DNA of 64,000 bases from Paenibacillus sp. HB172176 (GTDB lineage Bacteria > Bacillota > Bacilli > Paenibacillales > Paenibacillaceae), in contig NZ_JAATHD010000008.1 of the NCBI RefSeq assembly GCF_011947265.1, positions 124,001 through 188,000 of the forward strand. Direction: 5' to 3'. The translations under genes and the position numbers were made by a program. Numbering within the stretch: position 1 is the first letter of the stretch; every line of letters starts with the position of its first letter. The notes beneath the pieces were generated by a model that was not told the DNA's origin, made no database searches, and worked only from the letters and a program-made list of their open reading frames with translations. Shown here piece by piece: positions 44,688 to 53,392 of this stretch.

Positions 44688-45548
44688 CTAAATCTCGATT
44701 CTCATCATTCGATTAATCAACCAGAAGCATGCCAGAAGAAGGATTAACGCGCCCGTCAGCAGCACATAACCGAAACCACTGTATAACGGGGCCATATAAT
44801 CGGCCGCCGCAAATCCAAGAAAGCCGAGGAAGATGAAGGGCACCGTCATCATAATATGCGCTTCTAGCCTCTTCTGGGCAAGCATGACGGCAATTTCTCC
44901 TTCAACGCCAAGCTTCTCCCCGATAATCGTGGAGGTTCGCTTCATCACCTCCAGCAAATTGCCGCCCGTCCGCTTGCACACAGAGAGAGTATCCGCGAAA
45001 CCCGAAATCTCTTCCATTTGCGCTCTCTCGGCAAAATCGCTCAATGCCTGCTCAAGCGAGTCGGAATTTTCAAGCCGGTAACAGATGATTTGAAATTCAT
45101 GAAGAATATCTGTTCCCGGATCGGTATACAGCAGCCTGAGATCCTCCAACGTGGCGCGAAACGCATTTTCAAGCGATCGTCCCGCGGCAAGCGACGAGGT
45201 AAGCGAGAACAGCGCCTCCTTGAACTGCAGCTTCAGCCTCTGCCTGCGCTTTTTCAGCAATGTTCGTTTTCGAAAGCGAGGAGCAACAAGGCCGAGCCCA
45301 GCGAACAAGCATGAAACGGCAACCGAATGGTAGAACAAGTATATGGCGGCATACAGCGCGCTGCTCCCCGCGACTACGGCAATGATCATTTCCCTATTAT
45401 TCAATTCATATGCCGTATAACAGGCTTGGCCGGCATCTCGCCGATCGGCTGCAGTCTCAACAGAACCCCCGCTCGCCCAGCCGCACCACTCCATTGCTTT
45501 ATGCCATGTCAATCTCCTCGATGCGCTTCCTAACATCGTTTGCTTCAA
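44688..45548 (-). CDS. Tad inner-membrane platform protein, TadB-like
   Basis: The 286 residues include FKEALFSLTSSLAAGRSLEN and GFADTLSVCKRTGGNLLEVM, the T2SSF signatures, with membrane segments before and after. The start is TTG 45548, which overlaps the cpaF stop (TTGA), seven bases after AAAGGAG; the longer frame begins inside cpaF and is not used. Confidence 0.88.
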   Translation of the reverse strand: MKQTMLGSASRRLTWHKAMEWCGWASGGSVETAADRRDAGQACYTAYELNNREMIIAVVAGSSALYAAIYLFYHSVAVSCLFAGLGLVAPRFRKRTLLKKRRQRLKLQFKEALFSLTSSLAAGRSLENAFRATLEDLRLLYTDPGTDILHEFQIICYRLENSDSLEQALSDFAERAQMEEISGFADTLSVCKRTGGNLLEVMKRTSTIIGEKLGVEGEIAVMLAQKRLEAHIMMTVPFIFLGFLGFAAADYMAPLYSGFGYVLLTGALILLLACFWLINRMMRIEI

Positions 45549-46771
45549 GCCATAACTCCTTTCCCCGCGGCTTCCAGTTTTTCTGTTCTGACAAGCCTTC
45601 GCTCCGTCCGCTTCAATTCGCCTTTCACCTTCCCGTTCCAATCGCCCTCGTCCTCGAATTGGAATAAGGGAGCGAGCTGCACCTGGCCATCCGCTACGCC
45701 GATGACTTCACTGATCTCCATGATCTTCCGAGTACGATCTCTGCTCCTGGTCAAGTGAACGATAATATCGATGGCCGTTGCGAGCTGCTGCCTGATGACA
45801 GACAGCGGAAGCTCGGCCGCGCTTAACACCATCGTCTCCAGCCTGCTGAACATATCCTTGGCGCTGTTGCCATGGCCGGTGGAAATCGATCCTTCATGGC
45901 CCGTGTTTAACGCCTGCAGCATATCAAGCGCTTCGCCGCCGCGCACCTCGCCGATGATGATGCGATTGGGTCTCATTCGAAGCGAGGCGCGTATCAAATC
46001 GCGAATCGTAATTTCGCCCTTTCCTTCCGTGTTGGCGTTACGGGTTTCAAGCGAAACCAGATTGGGAATCGAACGCAGTTGCAATTCCGCGGAATCCTCG
46101 ATCGTTACGATTCTTTCATCGCTTGGAATATAGCCGGACAACGCATTGAGAAAGGTGGTTTTGCCCGTGCCCGTGCCTCCGCTGACGAATATATTGAATT
46201 TCGCTTCCACCAGCTCGCGCAAAAATTGATCCGCCTCGGCGGTAAGCGTCCCTTTCTCGATGAGATCCCCCATCGTCAACGGCTTCTCGGGAAATTTGCG
46301 TATCGTCATGCATGGTCCCTTGAGCGCTACAGGAGGCAGAACGATATGAACGCGCGAGCCGTCCTTCAATCTCGCATCGACGATTGGAGATGATTCATTC
46401 ACAATGCGATTCACGCCGGAAACCACGACTTGGATCAAATCCTCCAGCCTTTCCTTGCTTTCAAAGCAGATTGGAAGCAGGCTCAGAACGCCGCCCCTCT
46501 CTATGAAAACTTCAGAATGGCTGTTAATCATAATTTCGCTGACATCGGGGTCATCCATTAACGGCTGCAAGATATCAAGTCCGCGAAAGGAATAAAACAA
46601 TCTGCGAACCAGCTTCACCTTCTCAAGCGCGGTTATCGAATGCTCCTTGCACCACTCGAATACTTTATCCTCTGTTTTCCTCATAAGCTCCTCGTCGCTT
46701 AGCGAGCCGCTGAAATCAATCGATGCTCTAATCTGCGCGCGAAGCTCCGCAACCTGAATCTCATCGAGCAA
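45545..46771 (-). CDS. cpaF: Pilus assembly ATPase, CpaF/TadA-like
   Basis: Secretion ATPase of 408 residues that powers pilus polymerisation. Walker A is FVSGGTGTGKTTFLNAL, the Asp box is RIVTIEDSAELQL, and Walker B IIIGEVRGGEALDML. It starts at TTG 46771 after GGAGG, three bases after the tadZ stop. Confidence 0.95.
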   Translation of the reverse strand: MLDEIQVAELRAQIRASIDFSGSLSDEELMRKTEDKVFEWCKEHSITALEKVKLVRRLFYSFRGLDILQPLMDDPDVSEIMINSHSEVFIERGGVLSLLPICFESKERLEDLIQVVVSGVNRIVNESSPIVDARLKDGSRVHIVLPPVALKGPCMTIRKFPEKPLTMGDLIEKGTLTAEADQFLRELVEAKFNIFVSGGTGTGKTTFLNALSGYIPSDERIVTIEDSAELQLRSIPNLVSLETRNANTEGKGEITIRDLIRASLRMRPNRIIIGEVRGGEALDMLQALNTGHEGSISTGHGNSAKDMFSRLETMVLSAAELPLSVIRQQLATAIDIIVHLTRSRDRTRKIMEISEVIGVADGQVQLAPLFQFEDEGDWNGKVKGELKRTERRLVRTEKLEAAGKGVMA

Positions 46772-46774
46772 GGC

Positions 46775-47914
46775 TTAGCCTCCTTCTCCGCTGACATGCG
46801 CATACAGCGCATTTGCCGCTGCGCGGAAGCTGGACGAGGTCAATAGCTTCGCCCCTGCTTCATCCTTCCATTCTGCCGCCCTCGGCAAAGCTTCAGGCGC
46901 AAGCTTCACCTTCTCTTGCAGCAGCGGAATGCCTTTAGTCGCAGCAGCTCCGACATCATTTCGCACAAGCTCCGTTTTCTGCAGCACCTCTTCAAAGGCT
47001 CCGCCCCACCTTTGCTTCCCGTACTGCCACGCCTGCTCTTGCTTTCGAATGATTGCAGGATCCAATGTGACGAGACTCAGAATGCGATGGGAACGCTCCA
47101 GCAGAGCAAACGTCAACTCATCCATCGACGCGTCCAAATCAATGATAACCGTCCGATAGCGGCCCGAGCCCGCGACAGCGTCCACCATAGCAAGGCCGTC
47201 CTCCGGTTCCAGAGACATTCGGTCCTCCAAATTGGCAAATCCGGGCAAGAAATCCGCTTTCATGACAGGATGAAGGATGGAATGCTTCGCCAGCCAATGC
47301 CTCCCCTCTCCCGCATTTGTCTTAATCACGTACAGAAAGTCCGATAGCCCCGCTTGCTTCAACGCGGTCTGTTCCGTTGCGCCCATTCGCATTTCGGCTG
47401 TATTCCATCTTTCAAGATTGAAGTAGAACGTCCGCTTGCCTTGCATTGCTGCCGCATGCGCCAAATGCAGCGCAAGCGCCGTCTTCCCTGTTCCTCCAGC
47501 AGCCGAATGGACGGCAATAATCTGCAAAGATGAGCTCTGGCTGACATCAGCCGAAATTTTGACAGTCAACTCGGAATGCTTGTCGTACAACCCGGTCAAC
47601 TCCTTCAAAAGCTGCGGCAAAGCCTGATATTGCATAACCTCAGGCTGAACTTCACTCTCTCCCTGCGATTTCACAAGACAGGCGCAAGCCTGCTTGGGAA
47701 GCCCCTTCATTATCCCGGACAGCATAGCCGGAGAAGCCGCGATGAAATCAATGGAATAGCCTTGCTTCACATAATGAAGACAAGCGTCCGCCGAGGTAAA
47801 TGCAATGATCTGCCATTGATCGCCATAGCTGCTATCGCGCACATAATCCGCAAGCCGCTTCATATATTCAGGCTCTCGGACGGCTATTGCGAGTTGCTTG
47901 CGAGACAAGTTCAT
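46775..47914 (-). CDS. TadZ/CpaE-like ParA-family protein
   Basis: The 379 residues have an N-terminal receiver-like domain (LAIAVREPEYMKRLADYV) and a C-terminal ParA/MinD domain with Walker A HSAAGGTGKTALALHLA. The usual first Lys of the deviant KGGxGKT box is Ala here. VIIDLDASMDELTFALLE follows. In Tad systems it positions the apparatus at the pole. Possible starts are ATG 47914 or TTG 47908 after AAAGGAGG. Confidence 0.85.
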   Translation of the reverse strand: MNLSRKQLAIAVREPEYMKRLADYVRDSSYGDQWQIIAFTSADACLHYVKQGYSIDFIAASPAMLSGIMKGLPKQACACLVKSQGESEVQPEVMQYQALPQLLKELTGLYDKHSELTVKISADVSQSSSLQIIAVHSAAGGTGKTALALHLAHAAAMQGKRTFYFNLERWNTAEMRMGATEQTALKQAGLSDFLYVIKTNAGEGRHWLAKHSILHPVMKADFLPGFANLEDRMSLEPEDGLAMVDAVAGSGRYRTVIIDLDASMDELTFALLERSHRILSLVTLDPAIIRKQEQAWQYGKQRWGGAFEEVLQKTELVRNDVGAAATKGIPLLQEKVKLAPEALPRAAEWKDEAGAKLLTSSSFRAAANALYAHVSGEGG

Positions 47915-47932
47915 TCCTCCTTTTTCGGAAAA

Positions 47933-47981
47933 CAAAAAAGCACCGTAAAGGCACAGCAATTTGCTGTCCTCTACGGTGCTT
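47933..47981 (-). terminator. Strong hairpin and T-run between ndk and tadZ
   Basis: GAAGCACCGTA and TACGGTGCTTTTTT on the minus strand pair over an inner ACAGCA/TGCTGT stem. It is 81 bases after the ndk stop, yet a promoter (48008-48036) lies between ndk and it, so it may also be the attenuator of the Tad operon. Confidence 0.8.
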
Positions 47982-48007
47982 CCGTAATCGCTTATTTATT
48001 ACAGTAA

Positions 48008-48036
48008 AATTTACCACATCGATTGAAGCTCGTCAA
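48008..48036 (-). promoter_or_regulatory. Candidate promoter of the Tad operon
   Basis: TTGACG at 48036-48031 and TAAATT at 48013-48008 with a 17-base spacer. The transcript would start near 48001 and pass through the terminator at 47933-47981. Confidence 0.6.
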
Positions 48037-48061
48037 CCTGGTTTTTAGCCAATCCAGTCTG

Positions 48062-48460
48062 CTACCGAAAGTACATGCCAATCTCGCGCTCAGCATTCTC
48101 GTCATTATCCGACCCGTGAACAATGTTGCTGGCTACGTCCATCGCATAATCTCCTCGAATCGTTCCAAGCGCAGCTTCTAAAGGATTGGTAGCGCCGATA
48201 AGCGCTCTGGCATTCTTCACGGCATCCTTCCCTTCCACAATCATCGCAAATACAGGACCGGAAGTAATAAAAGCGACTAGCTCGCCGAAGAAAGCTTTGG
48301 CGCGCAGATGATCATAATGCCGTTCTGCCTCCAACTGATTTAACTGCATCAGCTTGGCTGCAGCGATTGTAAATCCTTTCTCTTCAAATCGAGTGACAAT
48401 CTTCCCTATTAAGCCTCTAGCAACACCATCCGGCTTGACCATAACAAATGTTCGATCCAT
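48062..48460 (-). CDS. ndk: Nucleoside diphosphate kinase
   Basis: Balances NTP pools by a phospho-His intermediate. The 132 residues start [19 protein letters not shown], and the catalytic His is in [16 protein letters not shown] precedes ATG 48460. The longer frame upstream has no site. Confidence 0.95.
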   Translation of the reverse strand: MDRTFVMVKPDGVARGLIGKIVTRFEEKGFTIAAAKLMQLNQLEAERHYDHLRAKAFFGELVAFITSGPVFAMIVEGKDAVKNARALIGATNPLEAALGTIRGDYAMDVASNIVHGSDNDENAEREIGMYFR

Positions 48461-48539
48461 CGAAGCACCTCCGTTATATTGGTATCGCCAAATATTTCTA
48501 AATCCATTCACACATTATAGCGCATATGCGAACAGGTCG

Positions 48540-49307
48540 CTATGGTTTGATTGCCTTAATTCTTAAGCGCCTATAGTCAAGCTGCCATTTGCCGTCGCGA
48601 AGCAATGACTTTCGGGCTTTTTGAGCTATTTTACTGGCCGCTCGCGCTCTCTCTTCCGTTGGAATTGCTTTGAAAAAGCTCTCCGCAAAGCTGTCTAGCC
48701 AGTGCGTGATGCCTTGTTCGCCATCCGGCAGCTCCGTCGGACGATCGAAATGCTCGGCATAAGCAACTCGAAAGCCTTGCTCTTCAAGAAGCTTACTGTA
48801 TTCTGCAATGCTCGGAAAATACCAAGGATGAAGCTCCGCCGCATCGACCTGATAGTCCTCCCGCAGCACCTCGCCTATCGCTTCAATGACCGTGTCGACA
48901 TTGCCCTTTCCGCCCAACTCCGCAACGAAACGTCCGCCGGAGTTCAGCGAGTTCCACACGCATGCAATGACATCGCCAGGTCTCTTCATCCAGTGCAATG
49001 CCGCATTCGAGAATACGGCATCAAAGCTTGTATCTAATTGAAAACGCTCCGCATTTCCAATCTCGAAGCGGAGCTGCGGATATTTTCCCCGCGCCTTCTC
49101 AATCATTTCTGCTGAGAAGTCCATGCCGGCAACAATCGCTCCCGCTTGTGAAATCGTATTTGCCAAATCGCCCGTCCCGCAGCCCAGATCCAGAATGCTC
49201 TCTCCCTTCTGCGGCTTCAGCAGCCCCACTACATCCCTCCCAAATGAAGATACAAACCCAATTTTGCTGTCATATAAATTCGGCTTCCACTCATGCGCCT
49301 CGAACAT
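48540..49307 (-). CDS. Class I SAM-dependent methyltransferase
   Basis: The 255 residues contain motif I ESILDLGCGTGDLANTIS and AGMDFSAEMIEKARGKYPQL, then DAVFSNAALHWMKRP, typical of trans-aconitate or UbiE-like methyltransferases. The substrate is unknown. No operon partner. Confidence 0.85.
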   Translation of the reverse strand: MFEAHEWKPNLYDSKIGFVSSFGRDVVGLLKPQKGESILDLGCGTGDLANTISQAGAIVAGMDFSAEMIEKARGKYPQLRFEIGNAERFQLDTSFDAVFSNAALHWMKRPGDVIACVWNSLNSGGRFVAELGGKGNVDTVIEAIGEVLREDYQVDAAELHPWYFPSIAEYSKLLEEQGFRVAYAEHFDRPTELPDGEQGITHWLDSFAESFFKAIPTEERARAASKIAQKARKSLLRDGKWQLDYRRLRIKAIKP

Positions 49308-49650
49308 TTCATCATCTCCCTGTTCTTGTTGTCTTTGATCTTACACAATTCGCTTTCATAAGTTAAATATATAGAAGTAATAATATTTATAGTTAATACC
49401 TATTATAAACTTCGTATCTGCTCGTATCAGCTACCGTCCTTCAGGATACTGCGGAAACTCGAATTCCCCATAGACATTGCCGTTTTCCTCACTTGCTCGT
49501 TCAGCGCCTAATTGCTCATATCTCGATATCTATCCCTGACAACTGCTCTGAAATTGCAATTTATACCAGTGTTTTTCCAGTACATCTGTACTGCACGAAG
49601 AGAAGCTTTCAAAGAAAGGCTGTTCAATAACCCGTATATCGTTTATACCC
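49308..49650. other. Intergenic region ahead of remnant copy 2
   Basis: 343 bases. A/T-rich start, then no gene. At 49571-49585 lies GTTTTTCCAGTACAT, the left half of an inverted repeat whose partner is at 50066. CAGTAC-atct-GTACTG is at 49578-49593. Confidence 0.6.
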
Positions 49651-50080
49651 TTGAATGAGCTCAATCGCGAAACGTTCCTGACGGCAATGGGCTATCAGGT
49701 GATTTCCTTCGCATATGACGATGTCGAACAAAATCCGGAGATTTGCATGCAGCTTCTTCGGATGGTTATAAGCAGGTTCCAGCCTGAACGATCTCCAACT
49801 ACACATGCTGACCCTCTTGAGAGAGAAATGATACGTCTTGCTATCCATCTGACTGGATCGATTCGACCGAGGGATGCAGCCTTGCATTTCGACATAGATT
49901 ATAAAACCGCTATTAAAAGACTGCACGCTCTAAGCACCAAGGGCTGGATCGTTCCTATGCCAAGCGGAAAAAGCGGCAGAATCACAAGCTATCGGATCGC
50001 ACATGGCGTATTAGACTATTTCTAGGTCTCAATTTTGACAACTTCGCCGGCGAAATATCTGATGAATGTACTGGAAAAAC
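49571..50080. repeat. 15-bp perfect inverted repeat around remnant copy 2
   Basis: GTTTTTCCAGTACAT at 49571-49585 is the exact reverse complement of ATGTACTGGAAAAAC at 50066-50080. The right copy is the first unit of array D, so the 510-base segment with the remnant gene is bracketed by the array word in opposite orientation. Confidence 0.75.
49651..50025 (+). pseudogene. 5'-truncated nuclease-like / winged-helix gene, copy 2
   Basis: 124 residues starting at TTG with MNELNRETFLTAMGYQVISF, the same point where copy 1 (21769) becomes homologous after the nuclease-like part. Copies share NELNRETFLTA-GY-VISFAYDDV, an LLRM helix, then a winged-helix-like segment (MIRLAIHLTGSIRPRDAALH, IDYKTAIKRLHALSTKGWIV). 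No homologous frame is seen upstream. It may be expressed as a small protein, but a truncated remnant is more likely. Confidence 0.6.
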
Positions 50081-50250
50081 TCCTCTATAATCCCATGAAA
50101 ACTTATTATTCTACGATTATGCTGGAATAACTCCCGCTTAAATAGCGCTAGAGGCCATAATTGACGAAAAAATAGAAGATAAGCTGGAGAAAATCCTGCT
50201 TATCTTTTATTTGAGGCTAGAATCATAGGACATACTGGAGAAATTCCAGT
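50070..50250. repeat. Palindrome array D: CTGGA-N5-TCCAG, four units
   Basis: Units start at 50070, 50121, 50183 and 50234, spacing 51, 62 and 51. The last, ACTGGA-GAAAT-TCCAGT, is intact; units 1-3 keep CTGGA-N5-TCC with changed outer bases. A further CTGGA is at 50272. The array starts 45 bases after remnant copy 2. Confidence 0.75.
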
Positions 50251-50284
50251 TCAGCAAATTCAGGAGGCTGGCTGGAACGATGAA

Positions 50285-52063
50285 TTATTCCTCCGTTAAC
50301 TCCAGGAAAAGCTTCACATCCCCGTCCGTCAACGCAACGGCCGCATTCCAGAAATCCGGCTCCTCCAGATTCACATGAAGATGCTTCGCGGCAAGCTGCT
50401 CCACCGTCAAACGGCCGGTATCACGCAGCAGGGCGACATAGCTCGCGGCGAAACCCTCCTCGGCGGAACGCGCATACAGCCCGGCGCTGAATAAATAGCC
50501 AAAGGTATAAGGGAAATTGTAGAAAGGCACATCCGTCAAATAGAAATGAAGCTTGGAGGCCCAGAACAGCCCATGCTTCCTGCCAAGCATACCGCTGAAA
50601 GCCTCGTGCTGAGCGTCTTCCATCAGCCTGTTCAGCGCTTCAACAGAAACCGGTCCCTTCCGTCTGAGCTCGTAGAAGCGGGTCTCGAACAGAAAGCGAG
50701 CGTGTATGTTCATGAAGAAAGCGAGGGAACGTTGAATTTTGTCCTCGAGAAGGCCGATTTTCTCCTCCTTGTTCTTCGCTTCCTTCATTGCTCGATCGGA
50801 TACGATCAGCTCGGCGAAGGTCGACGCGGTCTCCGCCACATTCATCGCATATTCCTGCGCCATGGCGGGCAGATCATTCATGACATGCTGATGATAGGCA
50901 TGCCCGAGCTCATGCGCCAACGTGGAAATATTCGACGCGCTCCCGGAATAGGTCATGAATATCCGCGTCTCTCCGCTCTTCGGGAACGAGGTGCAGAAGC
51001 CGCCGGGGCGCTTGCCCGAACGATCCTCCGCTTCAATCCAGCCCTTCCTGAAGGCTCTCTCCGAGAATTCCGCAAGCTCAGGGTCGAAGGCTCTGAATTG
51101 CTCGATAATAAACGAAGCCGCCTCGTCGAAAGGCACCGTCCTGATCGAGGCTCCGATTGGAGCCTCGACATCATGCCAATCCAGCTTTTCCAAGCCAAGC
51201 AGCTTCGCTTTGCGTTCCAAATAAGGAATAAGCAGCTTTTTCCCAGCTTCTACTGCTGTCCACATCGCATTCAAAGTCGCTTCGCTCATCCGGTTCATCA
51301 GCAGCGGCTCTTGAAGCACGGAATTCCACCCGCGATGTTCATACAGCTTCAAGCGGAAACCTGCAATCCGATTCAGCGTATCCGCGCACAGCTCTGCTTG
51401 CTCCGCCCATTCTCGCTCCCATTCCTCGAATGCTTGAATACGCACGTCCCTATTTCCGTCGGACAGCCGATTATGCATCTGTCCCGCCGACAGGACAGAC
51501 TCCTTGCCATCCGCATCCTTGGCATGAAAGCTCGCGCGGGACACGATGACGTTGTAGAGATCCGCCCAGCCATGATAGCCGTCGATGGACAGATCGCTTA
51601 CGATCGCTTCAAGCTCCGGAGCCATTTTCAGCTTTGCCAGCTCGCGATGCTCCGTTAAGTTGAAGGCAAGCTCCGACATCCCCTTGAAGCTCAATACGTT
51701 ATTCCAAGCTGCTTCGTCCAGCGCTCTCAGCGCATGATCAAAGCTGGTCATCGCCGTCATGAATTTCGCGTGAATGGTATTCACCCGATCATTCAGCAGA
51801 GAAGCCCTCCTATCCTTCACATCTTGCGCCATCAAACAAGCTGCGAAAGAGGCGGCTTGCCTGACGCCAAGCAGAATATCCTGGGAGAGCGCAGTTGCTG
51901 CAGCGATTCGTTCCGGCTCATTCTCCAATCGTTCGTTCAGCATGTCATTCAAATCAGCCGTCGCTTGTTCCAAGCCTGCAAGCTCCGCCTCAAACTCCGT
52001 AGACTTCGAACCTCCCGGATAGAAGATATCCAAGTTCCAGTTCATCTCGTATGTGCTTGACAA
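50285..52063 (-). CDS. M3-family oligoendopeptidase
   Basis: PepF-type zinc metallopeptidase of 592 residues. The active site is TLAHELGHAYHQHVM (HEXXH) with the later Glu in MNVAETASTFAEL. The N-terminal helical lid and C-terminal KHGLFWASKLHFYLTDVPFYNFPYTFGYLF complete the family. It degrades peptides of intermediate length in the cytoplasm. Confidence 0.95.
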   Translation of the reverse strand: MSSTYEMNWNLDIFYPGGSKSTEFEAELAGLEQATADLNDMLNERLENEPERIAAATALSQDILLGVRQAASFAACLMAQDVKDRRASLLNDRVNTIHAKFMTAMTSFDHALRALDEAAWNNVLSFKGMSELAFNLTEHRELAKLKMAPELEAIVSDLSIDGYHGWADLYNVIVSRASFHAKDADGKESVLSAGQMHNRLSDGNRDVRIQAFEEWEREWAEQAELCADTLNRIAGFRLKLYEHRGWNSVLQEPLLMNRMSEATLNAMWTAVEAGKKLLIPYLERKAKLLGLEKLDWHDVEAPIGASIRTVPFDEAASFIIEQFRAFDPELAEFSERAFRKGWIEAEDRSGKRPGGFCTSFPKSGETRIFMTYSGSASNISTLAHELGHAYHQHVMNDLPAMAQEYAMNVAETASTFAELIVSDRAMKEAKNKEEKIGLLEDKIQRSLAFFMNIHARFLFETRFYELRRKGPVSVEALNRLMEDAQHEAFSGMLGRKHGLFWASKLHFYLTDVPFYNFPYTFGYLFSAGLYARSAEEGFAASYVALLRDTGRLTVEQLAAKHLHVNLEEPDFWNAAVALTDGDVKLFLELTEE

Positions 52064-52145
52064 AAGCCTTTCACCTCGCCTATTCTCAATTCAATGCAAC
52101 AAGTACTTACGCAACAAAGAATGCCGAGCAGCCTCCGCAAACCAT

Positions 52146-52174
52146 TTGCGCAAACCCACTCAGCAGTGTATAAC
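52146..52174 (+). promoter_or_regulatory. Promoter of the yycC pair
   Basis: TTGCGC at 52146-52151 and TATAAC at 52169-52174 with a 17-base spacer; GGAGGT follows at 52193-52198. Confidence 0.65.
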
Positions 52175-52206
52175 AATAGTATATCCGAAATTGGAGGTAC
52201 AACGCC

Positions 52207-52371
52207 ATGTCGCAACCGTTGCAAATATCGCCCGAAACAGCCGTCAAGCTCTCCGAGCAGCTAGGGGTTCCATTAGAACATCTTATGCATATGCCGAAAC
52301 ATATCCTCTTGCAGAAGCTTGCCGAACTCGCCAAGAAGGATGTGGAAACGAATAACGGGAGCAAGGAATAA
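52207..52371 (+). CDS. YycC-family small protein
   Basis: A 54-residue protein: PLQISPETAVKLSEQLGVPL then EHLMHMPKHILLQKLAELAK, matching the YycC family of Bacilli, function unknown. GGAGGT is eight bases before the ATG. The stop overlaps the next start as TAATG. Confidence 0.88.
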   Translation: MSQPLQISPETAVKLSEQLGVPLEHLMHMPKHILLQKLAELAKKDVETNNGSKE

Positions 52372-52616
52372 TGCTGCTGCCGTTCGAAAACGCTTGGCCA
52401 TACGAGAAAATCATGGGCGACATTTATGTTTCGAGCTGTCCCTTTTGCGAAGCGGAGAATGTGCTTTTGCCGCTCAAGCCTTCCGAGCTCTCTGTTATTC
52501 ATGACGGTAAAAAGAAGCTGCTCGTTTTTCCATGCTGCCATCATAAGACGACCTTAATTGATGCCGATCACGATTATTTGTTGACGGACAGCCCTATTCA
52601 AAAGCGGATGCCGTAA
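52371..52616 (+). CDS. Hypothetical small protein with CXXC and CC motifs
   Basis: The 81 residues contain YVSSCPFCEAEN and LVFPCCHHKTTL, a possible zinc ribbon (four Cys, two His). I do not recognise the family. It is translationally coupled to yycC by TAATG, and its stop lies in the terminator hairpin. Confidence 0.75.
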   Translation: MLLPFENAWPYEKIMGDIYVSSCPFCEAENVLLPLKPSELSVIHDGKKKLLVFPCCHHKTTLIDADHDYLLTDSPIQKRMP

Positions 52617-52628
52617 GGCACCCGCTTT
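52601..52628. terminator. Bidirectional terminator after the yycC pair
   Basis: AAAGCGGATGCC-gtaa-GGCACCCGCTTT, one mismatch, between convergent genes; the stop codon of the upstream gene is in the loop. Confidence 0.7.
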
Positions 52629-52676
52629 ATCGTTTATCCTCATCATTCAGCCTCAAGCAGCGACAACGAACAAAAG

Positions 52677-53387
52677 CTAAGCGCTGCTTGCCGGCTGGGC
52701 AGCCGAATCCCCGAGATCTCGATCGCTGTCTTCAAGCTCCTCGCGCATAAGCTGCCATTGCTCCCTGCTTGCCCGAATCATCGCGGCGTCCATGATTCTC
52801 TTGTCATTAACGACTCTGCTGAACCATTTCACCGCTTCTTTGTAAGATCCGGTTCGTCTATGAAGCTCTCCGATCAGAAACATCAGTCTTGCCTTATTAA
52901 GCTCCGAGCCTTCCGTCTCGAAGACTCGAATATAGGCTTCCAAGGCATAGGACAAAAAACGCTGTTCCTCTTTTTCCTGCCGCTCCAAGCGGTACAACCA
53001 AGCGATGTGATGCAGAATCCCGGCAAGAATCCGATCCTTCTCGTTGACAGCCTGCGCGGTTAGCAAAGCTAACTTATAAGTCGTCATAGCTTGAAGAGCC
53101 GTTCTCTCTCCTCCGAAATCCCGCTTCCTCCAATTCGTTCCTATGCGCTCATAGTAGGCTTTCTTCTGCGCATCGTTCAACCGAACCATGCCATTCTCTG
53201 TCGAAGCGAAGCCGCAGCTCGGACAAACGCGAACCACGTAGTAGTCAGGATTGACGCCATTGCTATAATGCCCGCAGAAATCTGAATCAACCACGGAAGC
53301 TTTCTTGAAGCTTGGCCGCACCTTGGACGTTGAATAGGATGTCTCACAGCAAATACAATGAATGGTGGTCGTATACAATGGCTCCAT
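52677..53387 (-). CDS. DUF2225 protein
   Basis: The 236 residues start with two Cys pairs (TTIHCICCETSYS ... VRVCPSCGFAST), a zinc-binding head, then a TPR-like helical region (LLTAQAVNEKDRILAGILHH, ARLMFLIGELHRRTGSYKEA). Function unknown. It is five bases from the globin stop, so the two may be an operon. Confidence 0.88.
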   Translation of the reverse strand: MEPLYTTTIHCICCETSYSTSKVRPSFKKASVVDSDFCGHYSNGVNPDYYVVRVCPSCGFASTENGMVRLNDAQKKAYYERIGTNWRKRDFGGERTALQAMTTYKLALLTAQAVNEKDRILAGILHHIAWLYRLERQEKEEQRFLSYALEAYIRVFETEGSELNKARLMFLIGELHRRTGSYKEAVKWFSRVVNDKRIMDAAMIRASREQWQLMREELEDSDRDLGDSAAQPASSA

Positions 53388-53392
53388 GACAA

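Noticed and set aside
44688-45641. Longer TadB frame starting at 45641
   Set aside because: The first 31 codons overlap cpaF; the TTG at 45548 has a good site and couples with the cpaF stop.
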